Notes: generated from the sequence alone by a model not told the origin. 64,000 nucleotides of DNA from Bacillus sp. NP157 (GCA_018889975.1 CP076546.1:3410001-3474000); one strand, 5' to 3'; counted from the stretch's first letter, positions 44,801 through 54,548 are shown. Made by a program: numbers and translations.

Positions 44801-45324
44801 GCCTGCTTGGTGCCGGCGCCGATGCAAGCGCCGAGGATGCGCATGGCCACACGCCGCTGCATGCCGCCGCGCAGTACTGCTTCGGCAGCAGCGACAGCCT
44901 GCGCGCACGCCGCCTGCTCGACAGCCTGATCGGCAAGGGCGCCGACGTGAACAAGGCGGACAAGGACGGCGCCACGCCATTGCTGCTGTTGCTCGGTTCG
45001 CACATGCGCCCGGGCAGCCAGGCCGATGCGACCCATCTCGGCGCGCTGGTCCCCGTGCTGCTCGACGCCGGCGCGAAGATGGATCACGCGGACCATCGCG
45101 GGGTGAGCGCACTGCACGCCTGCGCGATGCATGCGCTGCTGCCGCCTGCGCGCGTGTTGCTCAGCCGCGGCATGAACCGGCAGGCGGCCGATGCGTTCGG
45201 CCGCACCGCGGGCGACGTCGCACGGCACCTCGGCTACGTCGACATCGCGCACGAACTGGGCGTCCGCGCCCAGGCGATCCCGAGCGTGCGTCAGACCTTG
45301 CGCCAGCCAGCCCAGCCGGACTAA
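41884..45324 (+). CDS. large membrane-anchored ankyrin-repeat protein
   Basis: A 1146-residue protein. The N-terminal 230 residues have five to six hydrophobic helices (LPWFLPALAAVACAGL, VMFTAYTFVVFVLVAWPLL, AALLLAATLVVALGALWRVW and others). After a linker, ankyrin repeats fill about 270-580 and 730-1130, with units like GNTALHGAVLSAEPTVAAMLLDAGA and GRTPLHAALEHDG. It may scaffold proteins on the cytoplasmic face of the membrane; partners are unknown. The length and the membrane portion are unusual for bacterial ankyrin proteins. Confidence 0.9.
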   Translation: MANPKRRRPPLIKALPWFLPALAAVACAGLSASPLALIPLLLANALAMAAVCHAIGFDPESSYLRTALRRGSSYVVMFTAYTFVVFVLVAWPLLKLTQAPSLGAALLLAATLVVALGALWRVWPAFGLVYLWDDAYPEESGNGSWIFTAVARSISFGRHLSAEERFFTHFVPAALGLLVLAFCAVALSGLYGVFPAEMRIAALAVYGVVLLPACSLLIANRTLRALLCDRRGHIRTARADTRREPAVVSDAHVVPAPTPIPELSTEERQPEIRDGALLAAIRAGDVARAVALVEAGANPNTEAEAGDRDQRPVLTLAALSPDTRLLRALIARGAQVDRPHHGVTALLAASRDSWHGRPDAVMTLLANGASAAMTDAEGNTALHGAVLSAEPTVAAMLLDAGATVDAVNAAGETPLAIACRAANWALARFLLEHGAKPAPVGAEPALVAAASIPDDDTEGVKVLLRHKAPVNGADERGRTALLAAAAEGHEQIARVLLQAHANPNLADRHGTTALMEAARSGATGIVQLLAEGNADAKPRDSHGRDALTLASQSPRAQPATVRALLAMGAQPKEAGADGRSALDHAAAGGRWDFVALLDPETPLPTSLSESVLPEAGADSPLHLHDALRFGHWAVASTFSARVRQWPTSELASLYVDLAGPGFDAARAWLFDHGLPAEARLAAPADEADTALGRRLFDTLLPQLPQSADAVLQLMRAGASPAGAGLLGQAICRLDGNDERVALAMLEAGADPFGADVRGRTPVHMAAASGAARLLGALLARGVDPNARDAGGRTPLHAALEHDGDALPLVRLLVAHGADPEAADVNGETPYGLGIGHGGVERWLSWPQWPLPLRPLRASDLPSAASAGDAAAVDRLLELGFNVDTRDAQGATALLRAAGAGQAEMVEHLINAGADPAASATSGVTPMAAAVNARRDAVVERLLARGVAVDQRLPGDTTALMIAAALGYPEIVERLLGAGADASAEDAHGHTPLHAAAQYCFGSSDSLRARRLLDSLIGKGADVNKADKDGATPLLLLLGSHMRPGSQADATHLGALVPVLLDAGAKMDHADHRGVSALHACAMHALLPPARVLLSRGMNRQAADAFGRTAGDVARHLGYVDIAHELGVRAQAIPSVRQTLRQPAQPD

Positions 45325-45327
45325 ACG

Positions 45328-47136
45328 CTACTTTTCCTCGGCGCGCTCGCGCTCTTCGGTCGCGTCGGCTTCGAACAGCTTCTGCAGGTCGTCGAGCGCG
45401 TCCTTCGCGCTCTGCACGAGGGCGGCATCGTCGTCATACACCAGGTACTGCGAGCGCAGTACCTGCTCGTCCAGCTTGCGGAAGCGCGCGATCCGCGCCT
45501 CGACGACTTCCGGCGCCATGTCCAGCGCCTCGAGCACGTGCCGGGTCATCATCAGGCTGGAATAGAACGTCTCGCGCACGGGGTCTTCCACGCCGATGTC
45601 CATCAGCCGGAACACGTGCTGGCGGTTACGCGCGCGGGCGACGATCTTCAGGTGCGGGAACTGCCGGCGTACCAGGCGCGCCGTGCGCAGGTTCGCTTCC
45701 GGATCGTCCGTGGCCAGCACGAACACCTGCGCCTTGTCGGCCTGTGCCGCGCGCAGCATTTCCGGACGACCCGGGTCGCCGAAGAACAACGACGTGCCGC
45801 CGAAGCGACGCGAGGTTTCCACCTGCTCCACCGAGCTTTCCAGGGCGACGAACTGGATGCCCTGCGCGCGAAGCACGCGAGCCACGATCTGACCCATGCG
45901 GCCAAAGCCCGCGATGATCACCCGCGGCGCGTCGGTCTCGATCTGGTCGAATTCGCGCACCGGCTTCTTCACCTGCTCGTGGACGAGGCGCGCGGCGAGC
46001 AGGACCAGCAACGGGGTCAACGCCATCGACAGGGAGATGGTCATCACCATCAGGTTGCGCTGCGAGTCGGTGATGATGTGTTGCTGCTGGGCCAGGTTGA
46101 GCACCACGAAGGCGAATTCACCGCCGCTGGCGAGCACCGCGGCAAGCCGTATCGAATCCGCGCGACTGAGCGTGCCCACGAAGCGCCCCAGCGGCACGAT
46201 CAGTGCGGCCTTCACCGCCAGCAGGAGCGCGATCAGGCCGAGCACCACGAGCGGCTGCGCCACGAGCAGGCGCAGGTCGACCGACATGCCCACGCTGATG
46301 AAGAACAGGCCAAGCAGCAAACCCTTGAACGGTTCGATGTTGGATTCGAGTTCGTGCCGGTATTCCGAGTCGGCGAGCAGGAGGCCGGCCAGGAACGCGC
46401 CCAGCGTGCTGGAAATGCCGGCCAGTTCCATCAGCCATGCGGTGCCCATCACCACGAGCAAGGCGGTGGCGGTCGACACTTCCGCGCTCTTCGCACGCGC
46501 CACGAAACGGAAGACGTGGCGCAGCACCAGCCGGCCACCGATGATCACGCCGAGGATCGCGCCGACGACGCGGGCCACGCTCATCAGGTCCGGTGCGTGC
46601 GCATCGCGCGCCAGCGCACCGCCAAGCAGCGGCACCGCCGCGATCAGCGGGATCGCGGCGAGGTCCTGGAACAGCAGGATGGCGAAGGCCTGGCGCCCGT
46701 ACGCCGAGCCGGCTTCCTTGCGTTCGGCGAGGATCTGCAAGCCGAAGGCCGTGGACGACAGGGCAAGGCTGCCACCGACGATGACGGCGGCCTTCCAGGT
46801 CAGCCCGAACAGGTAGTAGCCCATGGCGCCCAGCGCCAGTGCGCAGGCGACCACTTGCAGGCTGCCGCTGCCGAAGACCGCGCGCCGCATCACCCACAGG
46901 CGCGATGGCGACAATTCGAGGCCGATGACGAAGAGCATCAGCACCACGCCGAAATCGGAGATGGTGGCGACGCCCTCGGTGTCGTTGACCAGGCCGAGCA
47001 GCGACGGGCCGATGACCACGCCCGCCAGCAGGAAGCCGAGCACCGCGCCAAGGCGGAAGCGCTTCGTCAGGGGGACGGCGATGACCGTCGCCAGCAGGAA
47101 GACGACAGCCGTCTCGAGAAAGTGATGTCCGTCCAT
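45328..47136 (-). CDS. CPA2-family monovalent cation:proton antiporter with RCK domain (KefC-like)
   Basis: A 602-residue antiporter. About twelve helices cover residues 1-385, including the CPA2 part FQDLAAIPLIAAVPLL. The RCK/TrkA-N domain opens with RVIIAGFGRMGQIVARVL (about 405-422), a Rossmann NAD-binding loop, followed by a short C-terminal acidic tail. It resembles KefB/KefC, the glutathione-gated potassium efflux systems; gshA is nearby but not linked in an operon. It is convergent with the ankyrin gene, three bases apart. Confidence 0.9.
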   Translation of the reverse strand: MDGHHFLETAVVFLLATVIAVPLTKRFRLGAVLGFLLAGVVIGPSLLGLVNDTEGVATISDFGVVLMLFVIGLELSPSRLWVMRRAVFGSGSLQVVACALALGAMGYYLFGLTWKAAVIVGGSLALSSTAFGLQILAERKEAGSAYGRQAFAILLFQDLAAIPLIAAVPLLGGALARDAHAPDLMSVARVVGAILGVIIGGRLVLRHVFRFVARAKSAEVSTATALLVVMGTAWLMELAGISSTLGAFLAGLLLADSEYRHELESNIEPFKGLLLGLFFISVGMSVDLRLLVAQPLVVLGLIALLLAVKAALIVPLGRFVGTLSRADSIRLAAVLASGGEFAFVVLNLAQQQHIITDSQRNLMVMTISLSMALTPLLVLLAARLVHEQVKKPVREFDQIETDAPRVIIAGFGRMGQIVARVLRAQGIQFVALESSVEQVETSRRFGGTSLFFGDPGRPEMLRAAQADKAQVFVLATDDPEANLRTARLVRRQFPHLKIVARARNRQHVFRLMDIGVEDPVRETFYSSLMMTRHVLEALDMAPEVVEARIARFRKLDEQVLRSQYLVYDDDAALVQSAKDALDDLQKLFEADATEERERAEEK

Positions 47137-47210
47137 CCTGCAACTCCCGGCAAACCAGCCGGGATTATGTCACGCGCCCGCTTGCGCGGTTTGCACGAAT
47201 CGCCTGTGCG

Positions 47211-48263
<1,053 letters not shown>

Positions 48264-48303
48264 TCAGGTCGTCGCAGCCCGCCGGGCCGGGCCCGGGCGT
48301 GGG

Positions 48304-49074
48304 TCAGGCCGCATCGATGCCGAACGAGCGGCCCAGCGGAATCCCATAGATTTCCGAGAGTAAGGCCGTGTCGAGGGCCTCGGCGGGTGGCCCGTGGCGG
48401 AGCAGCGCACCCGCCGCCAGGACGGCCACTTCGTCGGCATAGCGCGCGGCCAGGTTGAGGTCGTGCAAGACCGCGACCACGCCGAAGCCTGCCTCGGCGC
48501 AGGCCCGCGCCCGGCGCAGGATGAAATGCTGGTGGGCGATGTCGAGGCCAGCCTCGGGCTCGTCCAGCAACAGCCACGCACCCGTGCGGCCGCCGTCCCA
48601 GACCTGGGCCAGCACGCGGGCCAGCTGGACGCGCTGCTGTTCACCGCCGGACAGCGCCGTGTAGCGACGGTCGCGCAACGTCCATGCATGCGCCGCGCGC
48701 AGCGCGGCGGCGACAATCGCGTCATCGCGGTCGCCACCCCCGGGATGCGGGCTACGGCCGAGCAGGACCACTTCGCGCGCGGTGAAACCGAAACCCAGGT
48801 CGACCCGCTGCGAGAGCATCGCGCGACGCCGGGCGAGTGCACGGGGGTCCCACGCTGGCAAGGGCATGCCATCGAGTTCGGCGTGGCCAGCCACCGGCGC
48901 GACCCGGCCGGCCAGGCAACCGAGCAGCGTGCTTTTGCCGGCCCCGTTCGGGCCTACCAACACCAGTAGCCGGCCGCGGGTGGCGGTCAGCGACACATCG
49001 CGCAGGATGGCACGCCCTTGCCGAACCACGGAGATATCCGCGGCACGAAGCTGTCCGTCCATGGCCGCGCTCAC
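48304..49074 (-). CDS. hmuV: heme ABC transporter ATP-binding protein HmuV
   Basis: A 256-residue ABC ATPase of the FecE/HmuV type. It has Walker A GPNGAGKSTLLG, signature LSGGEQQRVQLAR and Walker B LLLDEPEAGLD with HQHF after it. It powers heme import through HmuU. The GTG at 49074 forms a GTGA overlap with the hmuU stop and has GGGGAG upstream; ATG 49062 is the alternative. It is the last gene of hmuRSTUV. Confidence 0.92.
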   Translation of the reverse strand: MSAAMDGQLRAADISVVRQGRAILRDVSLTATRGRLLVLVGPNGAGKSTLLGCLAGRVAPVAGHAELDGMPLPAWDPRALARRRAMLSQRVDLGFGFTAREVVLLGRSPHPGGGDRDDAIVAAALRAAHAWTLRDRRYTALSGGEQQRVQLARVLAQVWDGGRTGAWLLLDEPEAGLDIAHQHFILRRARACAEAGFGVVAVLHDLNLAARYADEVAVLAAGALLRHGPPAEALDTALLSEIYGIPLGRSFGIDAA

Positions 49075-50108
49075 GATGCCTGCTCCCCAATCCGCCGGCT
49101 CAACAGCAACCAGAGGAAGAAGGGCCCACCCACCAGTGCCGTCAGCACGCCGATGGGCAGCTCGCCCGGCGCGACGACGGTCCTGGCCAGTGCATCCGCC
49201 GCCACCAAAAGGATCGCACCGCCCAGCGCGGACGCAGGCAGGAGGAAGCGATGGTCGGGGCCGAAACCCATGCGCAGCACGTGCGGCACCACCAGCCCGA
49301 CGAAACCGATCACCCCGGTGAACGCCACCGATGCGCCGACGGAGAGCGCGACGAGGCCGACCAGCAGCGGCTGCAGGCGCTCGGGGCGAAAGCCGAGCAG
49401 CGCCGCTTCGCCATCGCCCAGCAGCAACGCATTCAACGCCGCCGCGGCGCGTGGCAGGCACAGCAGCGGAAGCATGATCCACGGCGCGACGATCGCCAGC
49501 CGCGACCAGCTCGCGCCGCCCAGGCTGCCGAGCGACCAGAAGGTCAGGTCGCGCAACTGGTTTTCGTTGGCGAGGTAAGTCATCAGGCCCACGCCGGCCA
49601 TGGCGATGGCGTTGATCGCGACGCCGGCGAGCAGCAGGCTGGCAACGCCGGGGCGACGACGGCCGATCAGGAAGACCAGGGTCGTCGCCACGAGGCCGCC
49701 GACGAACGCGCAAAGCGCCACCCGCCACGAGCCGGACTGGCCGCCGAGGACGATCGCCGCGACGGCACCAACGGCCGCCCCCGCCGACACGCCGATGAGC
49801 CCCGGATCCGCCAGCGGATTGCGGAACAGCCCCTGCATCGTCGTGCCGCCAGCCGCCAGCGCCGATCCGACCATCACGGCGAGCAGCAGGCGAGGCAGGC
49901 GCAGGGAGAGCACCACGTTGTCGTCGCCGCGCAGGGCGTCGCCGGATAGCCAGCGCCACAGGGCACCGGCGATATCGGCGGACGTGATCGCCATGGCTCC
50001 GCGGGTCAGGCTCCACGTGGCCGTGGCGAGCAGCAGCAACGCCAGCGCGCCGAGCATCGCCCGGCGCCCGGCGCGTCGCCGCGTCAGCGGCGCGGCGACG
50101 CTGTTCAC
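49071..50108 (-). CDS. hmuU: heme ABC transporter permease HmuU
   Basis: A 345-residue FecCD-family permease with about ten helices. Recognisable parts are LPRLLLAVMVGSALAAGGTTMQGLFRNPLADPGLIGVSAGAA (split across helices 2-3), FWSLGSLGGASW and FVGLVVPHVLR. The GTG start forms a GTGA overlap with hmuT. With HmuV and HmuT it imports heme from the periplasm. Confidence 0.94.
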   Translation of the reverse strand: MNSVAAPLTRRRAGRRAMLGALALLLLATATWSLTRGAMAITSADIAGALWRWLSGDALRGDDNVVLSLRLPRLLLAVMVGSALAAGGTTMQGLFRNPLADPGLIGVSAGAAVGAVAAIVLGGQSGSWRVALCAFVGGLVATTLVFLIGRRRPGVASLLLAGVAINAIAMAGVGLMTYLANENQLRDLTFWSLGSLGGASWSRLAIVAPWIMLPLLCLPRAAAALNALLLGDGEAALLGFRPERLQPLLVGLVALSVGASVAFTGVIGFVGLVVPHVLRMGFGPDHRFLLPASALGGAILLVAADALARTVVAPGELPIGVLTALVGGPFFLWLLLSRRIGEQAS

Positions 50109-50941
50109 GGACGTGACCAGCTGGCTTGCAACGCCGCGGCTTTTTCGGCCGTGCGCGGGCCGAAGCCGAGCAGCGCCTGGCCTTCGACGAAGTAGATCCG
50201 CTTCGCCTTGCCCGCGGGCGTGTCGGCCACGCCCGGCATCTTCAGCACGCCGTCGATCCCACCCACCGCGTCCTCGCGCTCTTTCATCAGGAGGATGGCG
50301 TCCGGCTTCATGGCGACCAGTGCCTCGGGCGACACCGCCTTGTAGCCCGGCACGCCGGCGGCCACGTTGATGCCACCGGCCAGGGCGATCGCGCGATCGG
50401 CGGCGGTGTCGTTCCCCGCCGCCATCGGACTGCCCTCGCCCGTCGACATCAGGAACACCGCACGCGGATGCGTCGGCATCACCGCCACGGCCTTTGCCAG
50501 CGCGGCGAAACGGCTTGCCACGTCGTCGGCCAGCTTGCTGGCTTCGTTTGCATGGCCAGTGAGTTCGCCGATGCGACGGATCTTCACTTCGATGTCCGCC
50601 GGCGAGCGCGAGACCGGCAAGGTTTCGATCCGCACGCCGGCACTCCGGATCTGCTCGATCGCGGTGGCCGGCCCGGCATCGTGCGTCGCCAGGATCAGGT
50701 CCGGCCGGAGTGCCAGCACGCCTTCCGCACTGAGCTGGCGGACATAGCCGACGTCGGGCAGCGCGTGCGCCGCGTCGGGGTACGTGCTGGTGCTGTCGAC
50801 GCCGGCGAGCTGTGCCTGCGCATGGATGGCATAGATCGTCTCGGTGACGTCGCCGCCGAGCGACACGATGCGCGTCGCCGCGTGCGACAGGCCCGACGAC
50901 GCGACCAGCGCCAGCGCGAGAACCACGTGCCGCGCCGTCAT
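50105..50941 (-). CDS. hmuT: periplasmic heme-binding protein HmuT
   Basis: A 278-residue class-III binding protein. The signal peptide is residues 1-21 (LALALVASSGLSHA). The N-lobe opens with RIVSLGGDVTETIYAI, and the mid-protein helix and C-lobe have VKIRRIGELTGHANEASKLADDV and GINVAAGVPGYKAVSPEALVAMKPD. It carries heme from the receptor to HmuUV. Its start overlaps hmuS by four bases. Confidence 0.92.
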   Translation of the reverse strand: MTARHVVLALALVASSGLSHAATRIVSLGGDVTETIYAIHAQAQLAGVDSTSTYPDAAHALPDVGYVRQLSAEGVLALRPDLILATHDAGPATAIEQIRSAGVRIETLPVSRSPADIEVKIRRIGELTGHANEASKLADDVASRFAALAKAVAVMPTHPRAVFLMSTGEGSPMAAGNDTAADRAIALAGGINVAAGVPGYKAVSPEALVAMKPDAILLMKEREDAVGGIDGVLKMPGVADTPAGKAKRIYFVEGQALLGFGPRTAEKAAALQASWSRP

Positions 50942-52011
50942 GCCGCCATCCCCACCGTGGAAAGCAACGCACGCCAGTCGTCACGCTCGGGGATCCCCGG
51001 CTTGCGCTTGCCGAAGAGCTGCACGATCTGGGTCCCATCCGCGGCATAGAGCTCGAGCGACGTGACCATGCCTTCGGGCACGGGCTTGCGCACGATCCAG
51101 CTGCTCGCGATGGCATCCGTGCGCAGGTGCAGGTTGAAGCCGGGATCCATCACGTTGATCCACGGGCCCGCCATGACCACCTTTTCCACGGGCCCGGTGT
51201 GGATCTGCACGACACCGGGTGAGCCGACGAACACCATCAGTGGCTCGCCACCCGCGGCCGCGCCTTCGAGCACCGTGCGGATCGCGTCGTCGTTCACCCG
51301 CGTGGCGAACTCGTCGCCGACGAGGCGCAGTGCCTGGGTCCGGGTGACATCGTGCTTCTTCAGCATCGCGAAGAAGTCATGCGGGTCACGCAGGGCACGC
51401 CAGTGATCGCGTAGCGAGGCGAGGTCCACGGCGGCGTCGGCGAGGCGCTCGGGCAACGGCTCGTCGACGGGGGCGATGTCGATCAGCGGCGACTGCACGG
51501 CCGCGGTGTAACGATGCAGCAGCGCACGCCATCCCGCGCGGTCGGTGTCGTCGGTGGCATACACCTTGTGCACCGCCTTGCCGTCGCCGTCGAAGAACTG
51601 CAGGCTTTCCAGCTCGCGGCCGCGCGAGCTTTCGCGCACGGCGAAGCCATATCGCCAGTGCTTCAGGAACAGGCGCAGGTCGATGTCTTCGGCCAGGACG
51701 ATGCCCATCGCCCCGCCGATGTCGATCTGGTCGTACTGTCCCTTCTTCTCGTGCACGCAGTATTCGTTGCGGGTCAGTGCCATCACGCGGCCGAGCGAAG
51801 GCAGGTCGCGGATCAGCCGGGGCAACTCGCCTTCCAGCCGGGTTACGCCGTCACCCACGCGGCTGGCGACAAGGGCGCCCTCGCTGACGCCAAGCCGCTG
51901 GGCGGCGTCGCGGGCACGCAGGCCCGGTTCGCTCTCGCGCAGCTGTCGATAGCCGTTTAGCAGCGCAGGGATGTCGATGCGCGGCGCAGTAGCGGTTTGC
52001 ATGTCCTGCAT
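50938..52011 (-). CDS. hmuS: hemin-degrading factor / heme chaperone HmuS
   Basis: A 357-residue HmuS/ChuS-family protein with the typical internal duplication (about residues 40-170 and 210-345). Homologues bind cytoplasmic heme and hand it on or open it to biliverdin-like products. EYCVHEKKGQYDQIDIGG and VVQIHTGPVEKVVMAGPWINVMDPGFNLHL are family segments. It follows hmuR after 13 bp and overlaps hmuT by four. Confidence 0.93.
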   Translation of the reverse strand: MQDMQTATAPRIDIPALLNGYRQLRESEPGLRARDAAQRLGVSEGALVASRVGDGVTRLEGELPRLIRDLPSLGRVMALTRNEYCVHEKKGQYDQIDIGGAMGIVLAEDIDLRLFLKHWRYGFAVRESSRGRELESLQFFDGDGKAVHKVYATDDTDRAGWRALLHRYTAAVQSPLIDIAPVDEPLPERLADAAVDLASLRDHWRALRDPHDFFAMLKKHDVTRTQALRLVGDEFATRVNDDAIRTVLEGAAAGGEPLMVFVGSPGVVQIHTGPVEKVVMAGPWINVMDPGFNLHLRTDAIASSWIVRKPVPEGMVTSLELYAADGTQIVQLFGKRKPGIPERDDWRALLSTVGMAA

Positions 52012-52024
52012 GGCGTCTTCTCCG

Positions 52025-54343
52025 TCAGAAGGTGTAGCGGGCCGAGACCACGAGTGCGCGGCCGGGCATGGTCAGGCGTTCGATCTGCGCGTTGCGTGCC
52101 TGGGTGTCGTCGACACCGCCGCCCGTGGCGACGTTGGCCAGCACGCCCCCGTGCAGCGAACCCCAGTCCCAGTACTTGCGATCGGCGATGTTGGTCACGC
52201 CGGCCATCAGCTCGAGTGGCTGCCACGGCTTCCAGTGGGCATACAGGTCGAGCGTGGCGTAGCCCGGCGCGCGGAACGCGGTGTCGTCGTCCAGCCGCGA
52301 CTTGCGCTGCACGCCCTTGCCGATCAACTCGGCACCCCAGGTCTTCGCGTCGTAGGCCACGCCGAGCGTCGCCGTCAGCGGATCGACGCTGTCGAGCGGC
52401 GACCAGCCACCCTCGTAGGTCGTCTTGTCGCCACGCGACGCGGCCAGGTTGCCTTCGATGCGCCAGCCCTGCAGCGATGCATCGAGCGCGCCGAGCATGA
52501 GCCCGCCCGAGGCTTCCACGCCTTTGATCGTCGCCTTCGGGAAGTTCACCGCCTGCATCACGATCAGCAGGTTCTGGTTGATCGCCCACTGCGGCCATTC
52601 GCTGCGAGGCAGGGTGAAGCCGCCATAGATGAAGTTGCGGTAGCGGTTGTAGTACGCGCTGGCGCTGAAGTAACCGAGCTCGCCATTGCCGCGCACGCCG
52701 ATCTCGATGCCCTTGCTGGTTTCGGGCTTGAGGTTCGGATTCGGCACGATGCCATACAGGCGTGCCGTACCCCAGGCGACGGCCAGCTCGTTGTACAGCG
52801 GCGGACGAAAACCCTGGCTGTAATTGCCGAACAGTTCGACGTTGTCGGTCACCGACCAGGTGACGCCGAGCTTGGGCGAGAAGCGATTCTTCTTCACGTC
52901 ATCGAGCCCCTCCTGCACGAACGAACTCTGGTAGTAGGGATCGTCCTGGTCCGGCTTGAACGCGTAGTGGTCCCAGCGCACGCCGGGCGTGACGCGGAGG
53001 CGGCCGTCGAGGAAGGCGAACTCGTCCTGCGCGAACACCGCATATCGGTCCGTGTCGTTGCGCGGGAAGAAACGCAGCGGGTAGTTCTCGGGCATGTACG
53101 GCGAGCTGCTCGACGTCACCCCCGTGGCGAGGTTGGTGCCCTGCCCGCCCAGCTGGCCGGTGGGCGTGGTGCGCGAGGCTTCGATGCCATAGGCGATGTG
53201 CTGCTGCATGCCGCCGGCGTCGATCGTCTTGCCGAAGACCAGGTGGCCGCCATAGACGCGTTCCTGCAGGTCGCTGAGGTAGAGGCGGTCGTACGTCGCG
53301 GCGCGCGACGGTACGTTGGCCAGCGTGCGCGTCTGCGACTCGGTCTCGGACTTCTGCCAGTACACGTCCCATGCGAGCGAGTCGGCGATTCCCATGTCGA
53401 TGGTCGGGAAGCGCTGGCCGACGGAGACACGCTGGCGGGTGGCGCGGTCGTTGGCGTTGTCGGTGAGCAGGCGCGTCGTGCCGGCCTGGCCGACGGCGCT
53501 GAGTACGTTGGTGTCGACGTTGTTGCGATAGAAGTCGGCGGTGACCCGGTCTTCGCGACCGCTGTCGGCCACGTGCACGTATTTCGCCAGGAGGCTCGTG
53601 GTGTCCTGGGTCAGCGGGTCCGGTCGCGTACGGGTGTAGTCCTGCGTCGCGACGTCGCCCTTGTTGCCGAGGTCGTGGCCTTCGATGTGGTTGGCTACGA
53701 TCACCAGCCCGTTGTCCGGGCGGCCGCCAGCCAGCGTAAGCGACGTGCCCAGCGAACGGTCCGCGCTGTCGTAGCGCTCGCGCACCGAGACGTACGTGTC
53801 CTTGCCGTCCTTCAGGTAATCGGCCGGGTCCTTCGTGGTGTAGCGCACGGTGCCACCGAGCGAGTCGGACGGGTTCAGCGCGGAGGCGGGGCCGCGGGTG
53901 ATTTCCACCGCCTTGAGCGTGTCCGGATCGACGAAGCTGCGACCGGCGCGCATGCCGGTGGTCGAGAAGCCGAACGAACTCGACGCCGGGACGCCGTCGG
54001 TCAGGATCGACACGCGGTTACCGTCGAGACCACGGATGGTGTAGCTGTCCAGGCCCCAGCGGCCGGCGGTGCCCACCACCGACACGCCCGGCTCGTATTT
54101 CACGAGGTCGCGGATGTTGGCGACGAGGTGGCGATCCATCTTCTGGCGGTCGATGACGGTGACCGTGGCCGGCGCGTCGAAGCGTAGCGACGAGCCGATC
54201 GCCGTGACCGTGATGCGCGGCAACTCGTCCGCCGTGGTGGCGGCGATGGGTGCGGCGGGCGCGTCGGCGGCCTGTACGGCATGGCCACAGAGCAGCGCCG
54301 CACCGACGGCGGCGGTGAGGAGGTTCTTCCTGGAGTGGAACAC
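52025..54343 (-). CDS. hmuR: TonB-dependent heme receptor HmuR
   Basis: A 772-residue outer-membrane receptor. A signal peptide (1-25) is followed by a plug domain (about 50-165, with TVIDRQKMDRHLVANIRDLVKYEPGV) and a 22-stranded barrel ending in VSARYTF with terminal Phe. It takes up heme or heme proteins with energy from TonB, and it leads the hmuRSTUV operon. The start is GTG 54343, with AAGGA eight bases upstream; that SD is inside a leader hairpin (54352-54406). A Fur-like site covers the promoter. Confidence 0.94.
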   Translation of the reverse strand: MFHSRKNLLTAAVGAALLCGHAVQAADAPAAPIAATTADELPRITVTAIGSSLRFDAPATVTVIDRQKMDRHLVANIRDLVKYEPGVSVVGTAGRWGLDSYTIRGLDGNRVSILTDGVPASSSFGFSTTGMRAGRSFVDPDTLKAVEITRGPASALNPSDSLGGTVRYTTKDPADYLKDGKDTYVSVRERYDSADRSLGTSLTLAGGRPDNGLVIVANHIEGHDLGNKGDVATQDYTRTRPDPLTQDTTSLLAKYVHVADSGREDRVTADFYRNNVDTNVLSAVGQAGTTRLLTDNANDRATRQRVSVGQRFPTIDMGIADSLAWDVYWQKSETESQTRTLANVPSRAATYDRLYLSDLQERVYGGHLVFGKTIDAGGMQQHIAYGIEASRTTPTGQLGGQGTNLATGVTSSSSPYMPENYPLRFFPRNDTDRYAVFAQDEFAFLDGRLRVTPGVRWDHYAFKPDQDDPYYQSSFVQEGLDDVKKNRFSPKLGVTWSVTDNVELFGNYSQGFRPPLYNELAVAWGTARLYGIVPNPNLKPETSKGIEIGVRGNGELGYFSASAYYNRYRNFIYGGFTLPRSEWPQWAINQNLLIVMQAVNFPKATIKGVEASGGLMLGALDASLQGWRIEGNLAASRGDKTTYEGGWSPLDSVDPLTATLGVAYDAKTWGAELIGKGVQRKSRLDDDTAFRAPGYATLDLYAHWKPWQPLELMAGVTNIADRKYWDWGSLHGGVLANVATGGGVDDTQARNAQIERLTMPGRALVVSARYTF

Positions 54344-54351
54344 GTGGATCG

Positions 54352-54406
54352 TCCTTCGCTAGGGATGCAGCGCGCATGGCGCTGCATATCGGGAGCTTGC
54401 GAAGGA
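54352..54406 (-). promoter_or_regulatory. SD-sequestering leader hairpin of hmuR
   Basis: In the mRNA, UCCUUCGC (54406-54399) pairs perfectly over eight bases with GCGAAGGA (54359-54352), which contains the AAGGA ribosome-binding site. Inside lies a second perfect 9-bp stem AUGCAGCGC / GCGCUGCAU with a five-base loop (54387-54365). The start codon lies eight bases after the SD. The form is that of a translational switch; heme receptors shuA/chuA are known to have RNA thermometers. Confidence 0.7.
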
Positions 54407-54479
54407 GGACGTGCCTCCGGGCTGGCGGCCGGGGTTATCGGGGAGTGGTTCGCCGCCTCTTCACGGGCGGTCAGCGCAT

Positions 54480-54508
54480 AGCTTATTGCGAATGGATCGC
54501 ATTCGCAA
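54480..54508 (-). promoter_or_regulatory. hmuR promoter
   Basis: The -35 TTGCGA (54503-54508) and -10 TAAGCT (54480-54485) are 17 bp apart, about 140 bp before the GTG. The spacing is ideal and it overlaps the Fur-like palindrome. Confidence 0.55.
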
Positions 54509-54510
54509 TA
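54484..54510. promoter_or_regulatory. Fur-box-like palindrome
   Basis: Perfect 11-bp arms TATTGCGAATG and CATTCGCAATA flank five bases. GCGAAT / ATTCGC half-sites are common in Fur-regulated promoters of this order. It covers the spacer and -35 of the hmuR promoter, as expected for iron repression. Confidence 0.65.
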
Positions 54511-54548
54511 TTAGAGAAATCTCAACCGGCGCGGGCCCGCGCTGCCCG

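Noticed and set aside
43798-45252. 484-codon open frame opposite the ankyrin gene
   Set aside because: Mirror of ankyrin repeats, rich in Arg, Gly and Ala; no independent evidence.
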